From: Xenoacremonium recifei
Taxonomy: Eukaryota; Ascomycota; Sordariomycetes; Hypocreales; Nectriaceae
Direction: 5' to 3'
Length of the DNA: 64,000 nt
Assembly (NCBI GenBank): GCA_012184525.1
Contig: WOFQ01000001.1
Location: 2,232,001 to 2,296,000, forward strand
Part shown: positions 19,308 through 29,669 of the stretch, piece after piece
How positions within the stretch are numbered: position 1 is the stretch's first letter
Layout: every line of letters begins with the position of its first letter
Notes under the pieces: model-generated
What the model was told of the DNA's origin: nothing
What the model saw: the letters and a program-made list of their open reading frames with translations, nothing else
The model's database searches: none
Program-made: the position numbers and the translations under genes

Positions 19308-21814
19308 TTACGCTCCGTACTCGACCTGGCCCATCGGCCGGTCCTCCTCCATGCCGGGAGCCATAAAGTTTGTCCGGGGGTCGCCAGTCTCCTTCGCCGC
19401 CGAGCAGCGAGCCATCGTTGGCGAGCTAGATAAATGTTAGATTGGCATAATAGTAAGTGGTCATACGAGGTCACATACCTTCTTGAGATAGCATCTGTGA
19501 AGTAGAAGTTCTCGATCACCTTCTTGAGCGGGGTTCCGCTGGGCTTGGAGCCCTTGTTCTGGTCCACGAGCTGGACTTTGCTCAGCTGTCGCAGGGCAAC
19601 GGGCTCAACAACATCGTAGGCCGCGAGCGCAGGGCTGATCTCAACCATGCGATCCCGGACCATGGCCACGTCGTCGTAGGGGAGAGGAGCGCCCAGGAAC
19701 TCGCTAGCAGCTCGGAGAATCTTCCAGTCAGTTCGAGCAGCACCGGGGAGGGAGGTGGCAGCACGGGTCATCTGCACGCGACCCTCGGTGTTGATGTAGG
19801 TGCCGGCCTTCTCGGTGTAGGCGGCACCGGGAAGGATGATGTCGGCGATCTGAGCGCCCTTGTCACCGTGGTGGCCCTGGTAGACCACGAAGGCGTCCTT
19901 GGGGATATCGGCCTCGTTGATCTCGTCGGCACCGAGGAGCCAGACGAACTTTGGAGCAGTGGCAGCAACCTCAGCTGAAGGGGTAGTGAAGCCAACCTCG
20001 AAAGCACCAGCTCGCGAAGCCTCTCGCTGGAGAACGTTGTAGCCATCCCACTCCTCAGTCATGAAGTTGGCAGAGTTCTTCTCCACGAAAGCACCCACGG
20101 TCTCGTAGAAGGCCTTAGCATCAGCGTGGTCAGTAACACCAGAGCCAACGATGATCATGGGTCGCTTAGCAGCCTGAAGCTTCTTGCCGAAAGGGCCGGC
20201 AAGGGCCTTCTTGAGGGCGGCGTGATCGGCTCCGAGGTGCTCGAACTCAAAGGTCGAGTCCCAGGTCTCGCCGACGACACCAATCTCGAGGTCAGATCGG
20301 AGCCATTGCTTTCGGATACGGGCGTTGAGCACAGCAGCCTCATGTCGGGGGTTGCTGCCAACAATCAGGATGCAGTCGGCCTCCTCAATACCCCAGATCC
20401 TGGAGTTGAAGAGGAAGTTCGATCGGACATCAACACCGTGGGCGATGGGTTGGCTTCCGGTGGGGGTGTCCAAAGCTAGGTTCTCAGAGCCGAGCTTGTT
20501 GGCCATGTCCTTGGCGACGACCAGAGACTCAACCTCAGTCAGGGCGCCAGCAATGACCTTGAACTCGTTGCCCTGGGGGTTCTTGATTTGCCAGGCACGG
20601 CCAATCTCGGTCAGGGCCTCCTCCCAGTCGGCGGCCTCAAATCGGCCCTCTCGTCGAACCAGGGGCATAGTCAATCGCTGAGTCTTCAGTCCATCGCAGG
20701 CAAATCGGCTCTTGTCGTTGATCCACTCCTCGTTGACGTCGTCGTTGAGTCGGGGCAGGATACGCATGACCTCGAGGCCACGGGAGTCAACTCGGATGTT
20801 GGAGCCGAGACCGTCCAGGACGTCAATCGACTCGGTGTGCTTCAGCTCCCAAGGACGAGCTCGGAAAGCGTAGGGCTTGGAGGTGAGGGCACCTACGGGG
20901 CACAGGTCGATGATGTTGCCAGACATCTCTGAGTCGAGGTTCTTCTCGAGGTAGGTTCCGATCTGGAGGTCGTTGCCACGGCCCGAAGAGCCCAGCTCCG
21001 GAGCTCCGGCAATGTCGTTGGCGAATCGGACACATCGAGTGCAGTGGATGCATCGGTTCATCGACGTCTTGATCAGGGGGCCGATGTTCTTGTCCTCAAC
21101 GGCTCGCTTGCCGCCAATCTCGTGGAATCGACCGCGGTCGGCACCATATCGCATCGACTGATCCTGGAGGTCACACTCTCCACCCTGGTCGCAGATGGGG
21201 CAGTCGAGGGGGTGGTTGGCGAGCAGAAACTCCATCACACCCTCTCGAGCCTTGTGGGTGAGAGGAGAGTTGGTCTTGACGACCATGCCAGGCTGTACGG
21301 GCCAGGCACACGAGGCCACGGGCTTCGGGGCCCTCTCGACTTCGACCAGGCACATACGGCAGTTTCCGGCAATCATTAGCTTCCTGGGGTATGGTTAGCC
21401 ATCTTCGACCGATTCGAACGCTTATCGGGGATTCGTACTCATGGTAGCAGTATCTAGACACACATAACGTTAGCAAGAGCTCCTGAAAGTTTTGAGAGTC
21501 TTCTTCTCGTACCTCGGGACCGTAGATCCCGCCTTCTCGCAGGCCTGAATGAGGGCCGAACCGGCTGCAATGGCGTCAGGAACATCGCGTAAGTCACCCC
21601 AGATATCAATCCATACCTTCAATCGAGACTTTCTTTCCATCTGGGACTCCTGTTAGCCTTCTCCCGGGTGCCAATGGCTCCGGACACAAAGATGCTCACC
21701 AATTGTCAGCTCCACCTCGGCTGGACGCTGGCTGGTCGTCGCGAAGGTCCGCGAGACATTGGCAGCGCGCCTGCCCGCCCGCCAAGTCGAACGAGCCAGA
21801 GAGTGTCGGAGCAT
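19308..21814 (-). CDS. nuo78: NADH:ubiquinone oxidoreductase 78-kDa subunit (NDUFS1)
   Basis: Six exons are predicted: 21814-21700, 21640-21617, 21564-21513, 21453-21439, 21383-19479 and 19425-19308, giving 742 residues. The first 35 residues are an Arg/Ser/Ala mitochondrial presequence (MLRHSLARSTWRAGRRAANV). After splicing, iron-sulphur motifs appear in the expected order: RYCYHEKLMIAGNCRMC (2Fe-2S), LDCPICDQGGECDLQDQS, NRCIHCTRCVRF and IIDLCPVGAL (4Fe-4S). The molybdopterin-like C-terminal domain follows. The 15-base exon 4 encodes the YCYH residues, including the first cluster ligand (Cys66). Exons 2 and 3 are also short (24 and 52 bases). The last intron restores AISRSSPTMARCSAA. This is the largest peripheral-arm subunit of complex I. 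Identification is certain; exon ends are consistent in phase throughout. Confidence 0.96.
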
Positions 21815-22361
21815 CGTGTCGCCTTGACGAGTCGAAGGAGATGGGACGATGCTGGGACGCGGGAGGCGGTTTATGTGCTCAGTCGTTGACGTCTGGAAGG
21901 GATCCTGCTGTTCGGGTGATGGATTTAGTGGCGCTAGTCCGCGATTAATTTACGTGAATGCTCATTGGTCGGGAGCTCTCGCGCTTCTGCCTGAGGCACC
22001 AACAAGCGAACCCGCCCCATTGCCGAATTTTGCGCCGCGTTTTGGCGAGAGCTCTTTTCCTTTCCTCTCTTTTTCTTCATTAATTGTACACGGGCATATT
22101 TTATTGTAGGTTAGCTTGCGCTCCCTTCTGCTTCCGCAGGATTGAGCTTCAGTCGAGTCTTCCTCTATCTTGTGCCCAAGAGAAATTTTTTCTACGCCGT
22201 TTATGGAAGCATGGGAGAGTAACCAATCTCCATGACCGCTGCCTCTTACCGCCGGTCGTAACATACTTGAGACTCAACTAACACGCTGATGACTTGTCGC
22301 GAAAGATGACAAGCTCATTGAAGCTTCTAGCATTATTGTAAAAGTAAATCAAGCTCAACAA
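21815..22361. promoter_or_regulatory. nuo78 promoter and SelO 3' end
   Basis: The left half should carry the promoter of the complex I gene; the right half is the 3' end of the SelO gene on the same strand. No gene or repeat is visible. Confidence 0.5.
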
Positions 22362-24400
22362 TTAAGAGCTGCAGCTGCACTGCATAGCTCTCTCGAGCTT
22401 AGGCGGATCGTCTGTCCACCGAGCCTCTTCCGCTTTATCTCCTTTGTATTCTACACCGTCCAATGTCTGTCCGTCCCAGGAATCTTCGAATGGATGCAAC
22501 GCCATTTGCATGATTCTGTCCAAAACTGCTCTCTCGCCCTCCTTCTCGACGCGCCGGATAACCTCATCTAGGATCCAGCCTCGCGGGACGAAGTTGGGGT
22601 TGACCTGCTTCATGGCCTGAATCCTCTCGGACTCCTTGGCCTCAGAGACGGCCTCGCCCTCACCCTTCCAATCCTCGATGATTCGAGCTCGCCATTTTTC
22701 AAGCCATTTCCCAAGCTGCTCTCGAGCAGCGTCCTCGCTGGTCATCTTGGGTGGACCCTCTTTGTGGAAGAAGATGGACGCCATTTCCTTTCGAGCCTCG
22801 TCGGTAGCAATATCTTCAAGCTTGATACTGCTTAGTCGACGGAAGAAATGGTGGAAATCCAGTTCCAATGCCTCCATTGAATCGAGAGCTTCGCTGAACA
22901 GCTCCTCGAAATCGGATTCCTGGAATACCCTGAGGCCCAATCGAGCAGTCATCAACTGCTTGTACTCGGCCATGAATGTAGCTTTAAACTCTTCGCCAGC
23001 CTGGGTGATGAGTTTCTCTGCTCGCTCAGTGACAGTAGTCACCTGAGCCTCTTTGACTCCGTCCGAAATATAGGTCGGGTCATCCACGTCACCGCCCATA
23101 CCCATGAGCTCCCCAACAGCCTCTCCAAAGCGGACGAGATTCCACCAGATAATAGTCGGTTGGTTCTTGTAACTGTATCTCAAAGCGTAATCATCGTGGT
23201 TCGGCGTGTACATGGGATCAAAGTCATCCATGAAGGCGAATGGTCCAAAGTCTATTGACAGACCGTAAATGGAAGTGTTATCGGTGTTCTGTAAGGAAAT
23301 TTTTAGTAAGAGCTTATGGTTCAATTGGACCAGGAGGAGCTCACCAGAACACCATTCATGAACCCATATGCTTGCCAGTGTGCAACAGTCTTGGCATTGC
23401 GTCTCACGACCTCGCGGTAGAGTCTTGTGAATCGGTTTTCAGCGGCATCATCTGGGCCCTGAATCTCCTCAGCTGCCACTCCGCGGCTGGGTGACGACGC
23501 CTTGGTTGGCTCTTCGACATTATCGAGTCGCCCAGGCAACTTATCCCAGCCTCCAAATACGTCTTCCGCGATGTATGTCGACAGCTGTCGTATCAGTTTC
23601 CTATCCGCTCGCGCTCGAAGAATGTCAAAGTTGCCCAGGCGCAGCCACGACTGAGCAAACCGCAAAACGATTGCACCGGGCTCCATCCTTTCGCGTAGAA
23701 CCTTGGTCTCGGGCAGCAGGGTGAGAGACAATGCTCGAGTGGTTGGTATTCCCAGGGCGTTCAGGGCTTCTGAGACGACAAACTCTCGGATACTCGATCG
23801 GAGGACAGCCTTGCCGTCCGCAAAACGAGAGTATGGCGTCAGGCCAGCGCCCTTCAGCTGCAGCTCGTACCGCTCCCCAGATGCAGGATTGGTTGTTTCA
23901 AACAGCGAAATGGCTCTTCCATCGCCAAGCTGTCCAGCCCATTGCCCGAATTGGAAGCCTCCGTAGCATTGCGCCCAGGGATATCCGCCCTCTTGCTTCT
24001 CTTCGTCCCAGCCATATAGCTTGTTCCCGGCAACGAGTTGTCTGAAATCTTCCGTCTCTTGTTCTCCGTCTTTGATCCCGAGGTCGCGTAGTGCAGCTGG
24101 GCTCACGGCGAGAAGCTCCGGGTTCTTCGATTCCTCGGGTCGCACCCACGTGTAAGCGGCGTTGAGGACTTGTCGCGGGCGGATCTTCTCTCGAGGTGTC
24201 TTGTGGGAATCGGCGGGCGTAGCGTAAGCGGCATCGGCGGGGAGAGCTTCGGTGAAGCGCCATGATTTGGGGAGGTCTGCAAGGGAGGCGCCTTGACAGG
24301 AGGGTGACGCAGTCTTTGCGCCATTGGACAGATGTGAAGCCATCATGGGAACGATACGTGCATGCGACATGGCCCTTCGAGCAGCGAGACGACAGAGCAT
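22362..24400 (-). CDS. FMP40: SelO/Fmp40 family mitochondrial protein adenylyltransferase
   Basis: Two exons (24400-23345 and 23288-22362) separated by a 56-base intron give 660 residues. The start is the first ATG at 24400, and the N-terminus MLCRLAARRAMSHARIV fits a mitochondrial presequence. SelO signatures are plain: YGGFQFGQWAGQLGDGRAIS, YELQLKGAGLTPYSRFADGK, SSIREFVVSEALNALGIPTT, and just after the splice NTDNTSIYGLSIDFGPFAFM. The family is a pseudokinase fold that transfers AMP rather than phosphate to Ser, Thr or Tyr of mitochondrial proteins. The C-terminus ends CSCSS, a CxC pair at the place where vertebrate SelO has its selenocysteine motif; fungi use cysteine. It diverges from the aldo-keto reductase across an 895-base gap. 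Confidence 0.93.
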
Positions 24401-25295
24401 CAAAGGCGAGAATTGTCACCAGAATTGTCGAGGGAAATCAATCAAACCGGATCGCGAAACATCGGGGAACCGGCGTCTATTAATGAAGCATTGACGGCAG
24501 TACAACGTTGTGGCGAGGATGATGAGCGAGGACGGAATCTAGACGTCGCATTGCCATCACCCGCCCAAGGCCGCTCCGAAGCGCTCCATAAGAAGTAGCT
24601 CTACCCCACACTCTGCCTGGACGCCGTCGCCTGGCCGAGCTATAAAGCGAAACAAGACCCGGACCGTGCTCCGGAACCGCTTTCTATTTGATATCGGGCA
24701 TGAGGAGAGCTGACAAATACCTCTCCGGTTGCGAGACCGGCCACTGATATTTGGAATCGCAGTTTGGGAAGGATACTGTGAAGGAGGCGACGGTGATTGG
24801 ACGCTACGATGTCGTCATAGCTGCACACCATTTGGGACTCTACACGCTCAGCTCGCGTTGAGCTACCCTAGAGCAGAGACAAGAAATTTGGTCGATACAT
24901 CATCGACGCCGTTGGAGTCTTATCCGAGACCCGAAAGCAAGATAATGTCGTAAGATTAAACAGACACTCCCTATTTTATGTCGTCGAATGTTCTTGCTGT
25001 CTTGAATAATATTATCATACCCAAACTGTGTCAAGTCGTAGATGAAGATATTCACGGCTTCACGCCCACTTTACAGAACCTGATTGATTTCCCCCTCCTT
25101 GGCCAACCGAACCAAGAGTGGGGGTTCGTCAAAGGCGCAACAGCTGGCCGATGTTAGCACTTTCCAGCCCGGACGTCATATATCCAGGCCGATGTTGGTG
25201 GACTCTCAATCTCCCTTGTTCCACCTTCTCCTCATGATCTAACCCAGACAACAGCCGAAGTTCGAACAAACCACCGAAAACCAAAGAGATACACG
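24401..25295. promoter_or_regulatory. Divergent promoter, SelO and aldo-keto reductase
   Basis: The flanking genes start away from this segment. I see no recognisable repeats, RNA genes or additional coding. Confidence 0.5.
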
Positions 25296-26337
25296 ATGAA
25301 CTCTATCGGATCTTCGTTCGAGCCCGATGCCTCGGGTGTCTCTCCGAAGCAGCAGCCCTTTCTTCCTAACCTGAAGCTCAATGATGGCAATTCCATTCCG
25401 ATGGTACAAATCCCTCTAGTTGCCAGAACGATATCACCAGACACTAACCGACAGCAGATCGCGTATGGTCTGGGTACTGCCCGGTCTAAGAAGGCAGGCG
25501 TCAAAGACCTCGACGATGACCTTGTTGAGCTCACAAAGAAGGCCATCCTAGCTGGCTACCATCACCTGGACGGCGCTGAATGTGAGAGACTACTCTTTTT
25601 ACATTGTCCTACTCAACTGACGCAGCCTAGCATACAGAAATGAGGAGGAGTTAGGTGCTGCTATCAAGGCCTCGAAGGTTCCTCGGGAGAAACTCTTCGT
25701 CACTACAAAGCTCAAGAACACCACCAGAGGCGCGGTTCTATCATCCTTCGACGAGTCTCTTCGGAAGCTAGGACTCGATTACGTCGACCTCTACCTCATC
25801 CATTCTCCATTCGACGGAGATGAACGCGAGCTGCAGGCAGCTTGGGCTGATCTGGAAACGATCAAGGAGTCTGGCCGTGCCAAATCCATTGGAGTATCCA
25901 ACTTCCTCCAAGACCATCTCGAGACCATCCTGAAGACCGCCAAGATCACACCCGCCATCAACCAGATCGAGTTCCACCCATACCTCCAGCATGGTGACTT
26001 GCTCGACTTCCACAGGAAACACGGTATCGCGGTTTCGGCCTATTCACCCCTTACTCCCCTCGTCCATGCTAAGGGTGGCCCGGTTGACGAGCTTTGGACT
26101 CAATTGGCGACTAAGTATGGAGTGTCAGAGTCTGAAGTCGGGCTGAGATGGGTAATTGACCAGGGTGTGGTTGCCGTTACAACAAGCTCCAAGCTCGAGA
26201 GACTGGAGAGATATCTGACGAAGCTGCCTCAGATCAAGTTGACCCCTAAGGAGGTGAAGGACATTGCTGAGCTGGGTCAACAGAAGCACTACCGCGCTTT
26301 CTGGACCAACAAATTTGACAAGGATGATCGACGATAG
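25296..26337 (+). CDS. Aldo-keto reductase
   Basis: Exons 25296-25403, 25458-25581 and 25631-26337 give 312 residues. The catalytic tetrad of the superfamily is visible: Asp in HHLDGAE, Tyr in SYRNEEELG (formed across the second intron), Lys in VTTKLKN and His in LYLIHSPF. SIGVSNF, INQIEFHPYLQ and the C-terminal VVAVTTSSKLERL are also typical, the last contacting NADPH. The closest remembered group is the yeast YDL124W/YJR096W-like ketoreductases; the substrate cannot be read from sequence. The first intron is a multiple of three bases, so the frame reads through it, and its acceptor is a CAGCAG tandem, so one Gln more or less is possible. No cluster partners suggest secondary metabolism. Confidence 0.9.
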
Positions 26338-26473
26338 ATCAAACGTGAGACATATGACGAGGTCATGAAAACATAATGCAAAGAGACGTTTCCAACTTCT
26401 TCCCGAGAGGTGAACCAGGCGTGAACCAGAGCTAACCCTTACTCCAGTCATGACAGTCCCCTAAGAGCGATGT

Positions 26474-27679
26474 CTATAGCTCGTCACCAGAATCTGTTTC
26501 GCTATCTGCCGCTGCTGGCGGCGGAGCTGGCTTCGTAGGCTTCTTCTGCCCGAAAGGAAGAGACCTAGGGGCAGGTGGTTGTTCAACGGCTTTCTTCGGA
26601 GGTGACGTTGTTTTCGTAGCCTTGGAGGGTGGTTGTGATGTCTCCGGAATGTCGTCTTCATCGTCAGTTGCCACCGATGCAGTGTCCTCAGTTGTGTTAC
26701 CCGGATCGGTCTCTTCCTCCTGTTTGACGTCAACCTCCATCGGCTCGAAGTCTTCGTCCTCTGACTCTTCAACCCTCTTTGACGCGGGGGTCTTTCTCTT
26801 TGCAGGCCTTGATTTGCCAGCCTTGCGAGTGGACTTCAAAGATGTGGGCTCAGGCTCCTCCGGTTGGGGTGCTTGAGAAGAAGATGCCAGATTCCCGTTT
26901 TGAAACGAACCCGATGTCAGGATCTTCTGCTGCTCACGGATCTTGACTTTTTTCTCGTTCAGAAGATCTCTGAACTTTTGTAGCAGAGCATTCTCGTCCT
27001 CGGTCTTTGCTTGGATCAGCTCTTCCAGCTGCGCTTTGAGTTGATCAACGGCTGCCTCAGTTTGTCGAGACTTGGCCGTCAGTTCAGCCAACGCGGCCGT
27101 CTTCGTTGCGGAAGTCTCAGCAGCGGCACCGCACCACTCAAAAAGCTCGATCGCCTCACTGACATCGTACTTGAGAGTTATGGCGCCAAGCCGTTGCTAA
27201 ATCGGTCAGAAATTGAACGTGGTCAAACAACATTGCACAATGTACATACCGTGATGCCTTGAATCTCCTTTCGAACTGTAATAGAGATTGAATTTTCGCT
27301 TTGAACTGTTGCTGAAATTTGGATATGCTCTAGAGGCTCTTGCTCTATCAAGGATACCAGAATGTCTTGCCATTCGGCTTCTGTGGCCGGGCAATTCTTC
27401 ACCCGAAGAGAAGCTACTTTATCATGTCTCACTAGCAAAGGTCAGATTCAGGGTCGCGGGTCTACGCCAGTGCTAAATTGCAGACAGGGGGTAATAATTG
27501 AAATGTACGGAGAAAGACATAGCATGGGATGACTTGCATGAGGTGACATATCGCTCCTCCCCCTCCGTGCCCACCAAATTGAGATCCAGCGGGCGAGAAC
27601 CCTTGGATGTCACTTGTAGGAGGACGTAACCGGACTCCTCGTCGCTTCGGGGAACCCTCAGAACCCGTGTTTTGGCCAT
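26474..27679 (-). CDS. LIF1: XRCC4/Lif1-type DNA ligase IV cofactor
   Basis: Three exons (27679-27538, 27431-27250, 27196-26474) give 348 residues. The head domain begins MAKTRVLRVPRSDEESGYVL and continues across the first intron as YVTSLRHDKVASLRVKN; ATEAEWQDIL, then GITQRLGAITLKYDVSEAIE across the second intron. A long coiled coil follows (LAELTAKSRQTEAAVDQLKA, then LNEKKVKIREQQKIL), and then an acidic tail with a basic KRKTPASKR patch, likely a nuclear signal. This matches the filamentous fungal XRCC4 family, which scaffolds ligase IV in non-homologous end joining. The first intron (106 bases) must use a GC donor (GCAAGT) to keep the frame and the conserved residues. The C-terminal 130 residues are low-complexity, with scattered Ser/Thr-Pro sites. 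Confidence 0.85.
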
Positions 27680-29669
27680 GACGAGATTGATACCTGAGGC
27701 GGATTGGTCTGAAACCAGCAAACAGGCTTGTGCCCGGTAGGATTCCTGTGTAAATATGCTTGGCTGACGGGAAGAACTTGTGCCGTGAAATTAGATGTAA
27801 TGCAATGCTATGATGCAAGCACAGTGCCGATCGAGTACCAGATGACGCGCGGATTTGCGAGACCAACAAGCAAGACACGGGCCGAGACGATCGACGTGGA
27901 GAGAAGGAAGGCGCGGACGCTTGGACAGTGAGGCAAGATGATGGAATGTAATGTTTTGATGGCAGGCAAGCAGGGTCCAGGAGAGTTGGAAAGAGCGAGG
28001 GGCTAGGAGGGGGTCTAACAAAGAAAGGGTCTGAGGGGTTCAAGCAGAAGGGCTCAACGGAGCGTCGAGACGGGAAATAAATAAAAATGTGTTGGTCGGA
28101 GACGGGAGCGGAAAGGTCGTTTGATGAAGATAGTTTTATTCTGAAGTGATCTGATGTCGTCCGTTCAAAGTGGTTGCAGCTGATGTGCGTTTGCCAATGT
28201 AAGTCGGCAGCTTGGCCTGATCGAGGGCTAGGCAGCGCCAGGGCTCTGCAGGCAGCACATGGGTAGCTGAGATCGCCGAACGGCAGCGGGAGAGTCTGGG
28301 CCCCGGCTGACAGCAGCTGGACCTCTGGATGGCTACAGCGCGACTTGGCTGGCTGCAGGCCCTGTAAAGACCGAGGACACTCTGTCGTCGACTGCCGGCA
28401 TCCAGGATTCAGCGACCGGGCTCTGGGTTACATCGACCGAAGCGACCTGGACCATGGGATTGTCGGGGCGCGAAAATCTTCTCGAAGGCCGGGCAACTGA
28501 AGTCACGACACCAGCCAAGATCGATAGCTCTCTGGGCGAACTCGATGATGACGGCTCTGGTGACACGCAGCGATTGTCACCGTTGTCCTTCCAGACTCGC
28601 CGGGGCATGCCCGCACACAATAATTCGATAGCGGAGAGAAAAAGAAAACACCCCCTGAAACACGCGGACGCCGCCGTCCCGCAAGCTGGAGAGGCGGAGA
28701 GGCTGAGAGACACAAAATCCTCCAGCTCGGGACCCGATCGCGACAATGACGCGTGGGAGGAGAAGCTGGCGCGACGGTGACGCAGCCAATCGGCGTGGAC
28801 CCTGAGGACGAAAGAGGGGCCATTAGTCACGTGCCGGGAGCGGGCGGACCGGCCTCCCCAAAAACTGTGTGCTTGGAGCAGGCAGGAGCGACGCTGCACG
28901 GGCCTCCGCTAGCGGGCTTAGTAGGGGTCTAGCGGGTTTAGAGGGGGGTTAGCAGGGTACCAGCAGGGGCCTTCAGGCGCTGAAGCCGGTGTGAACCCGC
29001 TGTCCTCTTCCCAGCTAGCAGGAGCCACCGCCAGCCAGTGCCCGCCAGTGCCCGCCGTGCCAGCCACCCACCGTCAATGGCACTTTCCCAGCCCAGCACT
29101 GGCGACACCCCAGCCTTTCTCTTTCACAACCCACCATCCACCGACCTTCGTCCAGCCCGCCGACCGCATTCCTGACCCTCCACCGATCTGTCTCGCACGT
29201 CACCCTCTCGAACACCAAAAAGTCTTGCTGCTGCTGCTCGTGACCCTGTTACGAGATCTTCATCTTGCATTATCTCAGGCTTCCCTGCTGCTCAGCTGCA
29301 CCGTGGTCGCGCTGCTGTCTCACGCGGATCCTGTTGACGACTCGCCTCGTCACCGCGACGCTCGGAATACCTTCGCCGCTGTTTCGCACAAGGAGCTTCA
29401 CAGCTCCCATCTAGCGCCTCCCACCTCTCGCAACCGAGCTCAAATTAAACCTATCGCAAATATTCCCACGACAACCTGACCCCGCGCGCAGTTTCGATCT
29501 GGAAGGGACATGCTGGAGGTTGCGGGGAACAACTTTTGACACCGACAACGATAATGCCAGTGTCCAATTGACACCGCGCTCTCACAGTGGTCTATACAGC
29601 TGACCCCCTGCGAGCTACAACATCTGGATTTCGTAGTCCGTTTACGACATAAATACACCCCTCGACATC
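27680..29669. promoter_or_regulatory. Long divergent promoter region, LIF1 and byr4
   Basis: Two kilobases lie between the two divergent starts. The segment near 28909-28960 has three copies of a TAGCGGG-like element spaced exactly 20 bases apart. The part at 29200-29660 is probably the long 5' leader of byr4. Open frames at 28333-28899 have no family signature and I do not accept them as genes. Confidence 0.5.
28909..28960. repeat. Three phased TAGCGGG-type elements
   Basis: CTAGCGGGCTTA starts at 28909, CTAGCGGGTTTA at 28929 and TTAGCAGGGTAC at 28949. The 20-base spacing is close to two helical turns, which is compatible with protein binding on one DNA face. This is a sequence observation; no binding factor is known to me. 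Confidence 0.7.

Noticed and set aside
28333..28899. 188-codon minus-strand frame upstream of byr4
   Set aside because: No family motif, no splice partners, mixed composition; most likely chance in a GC-rich promoter.
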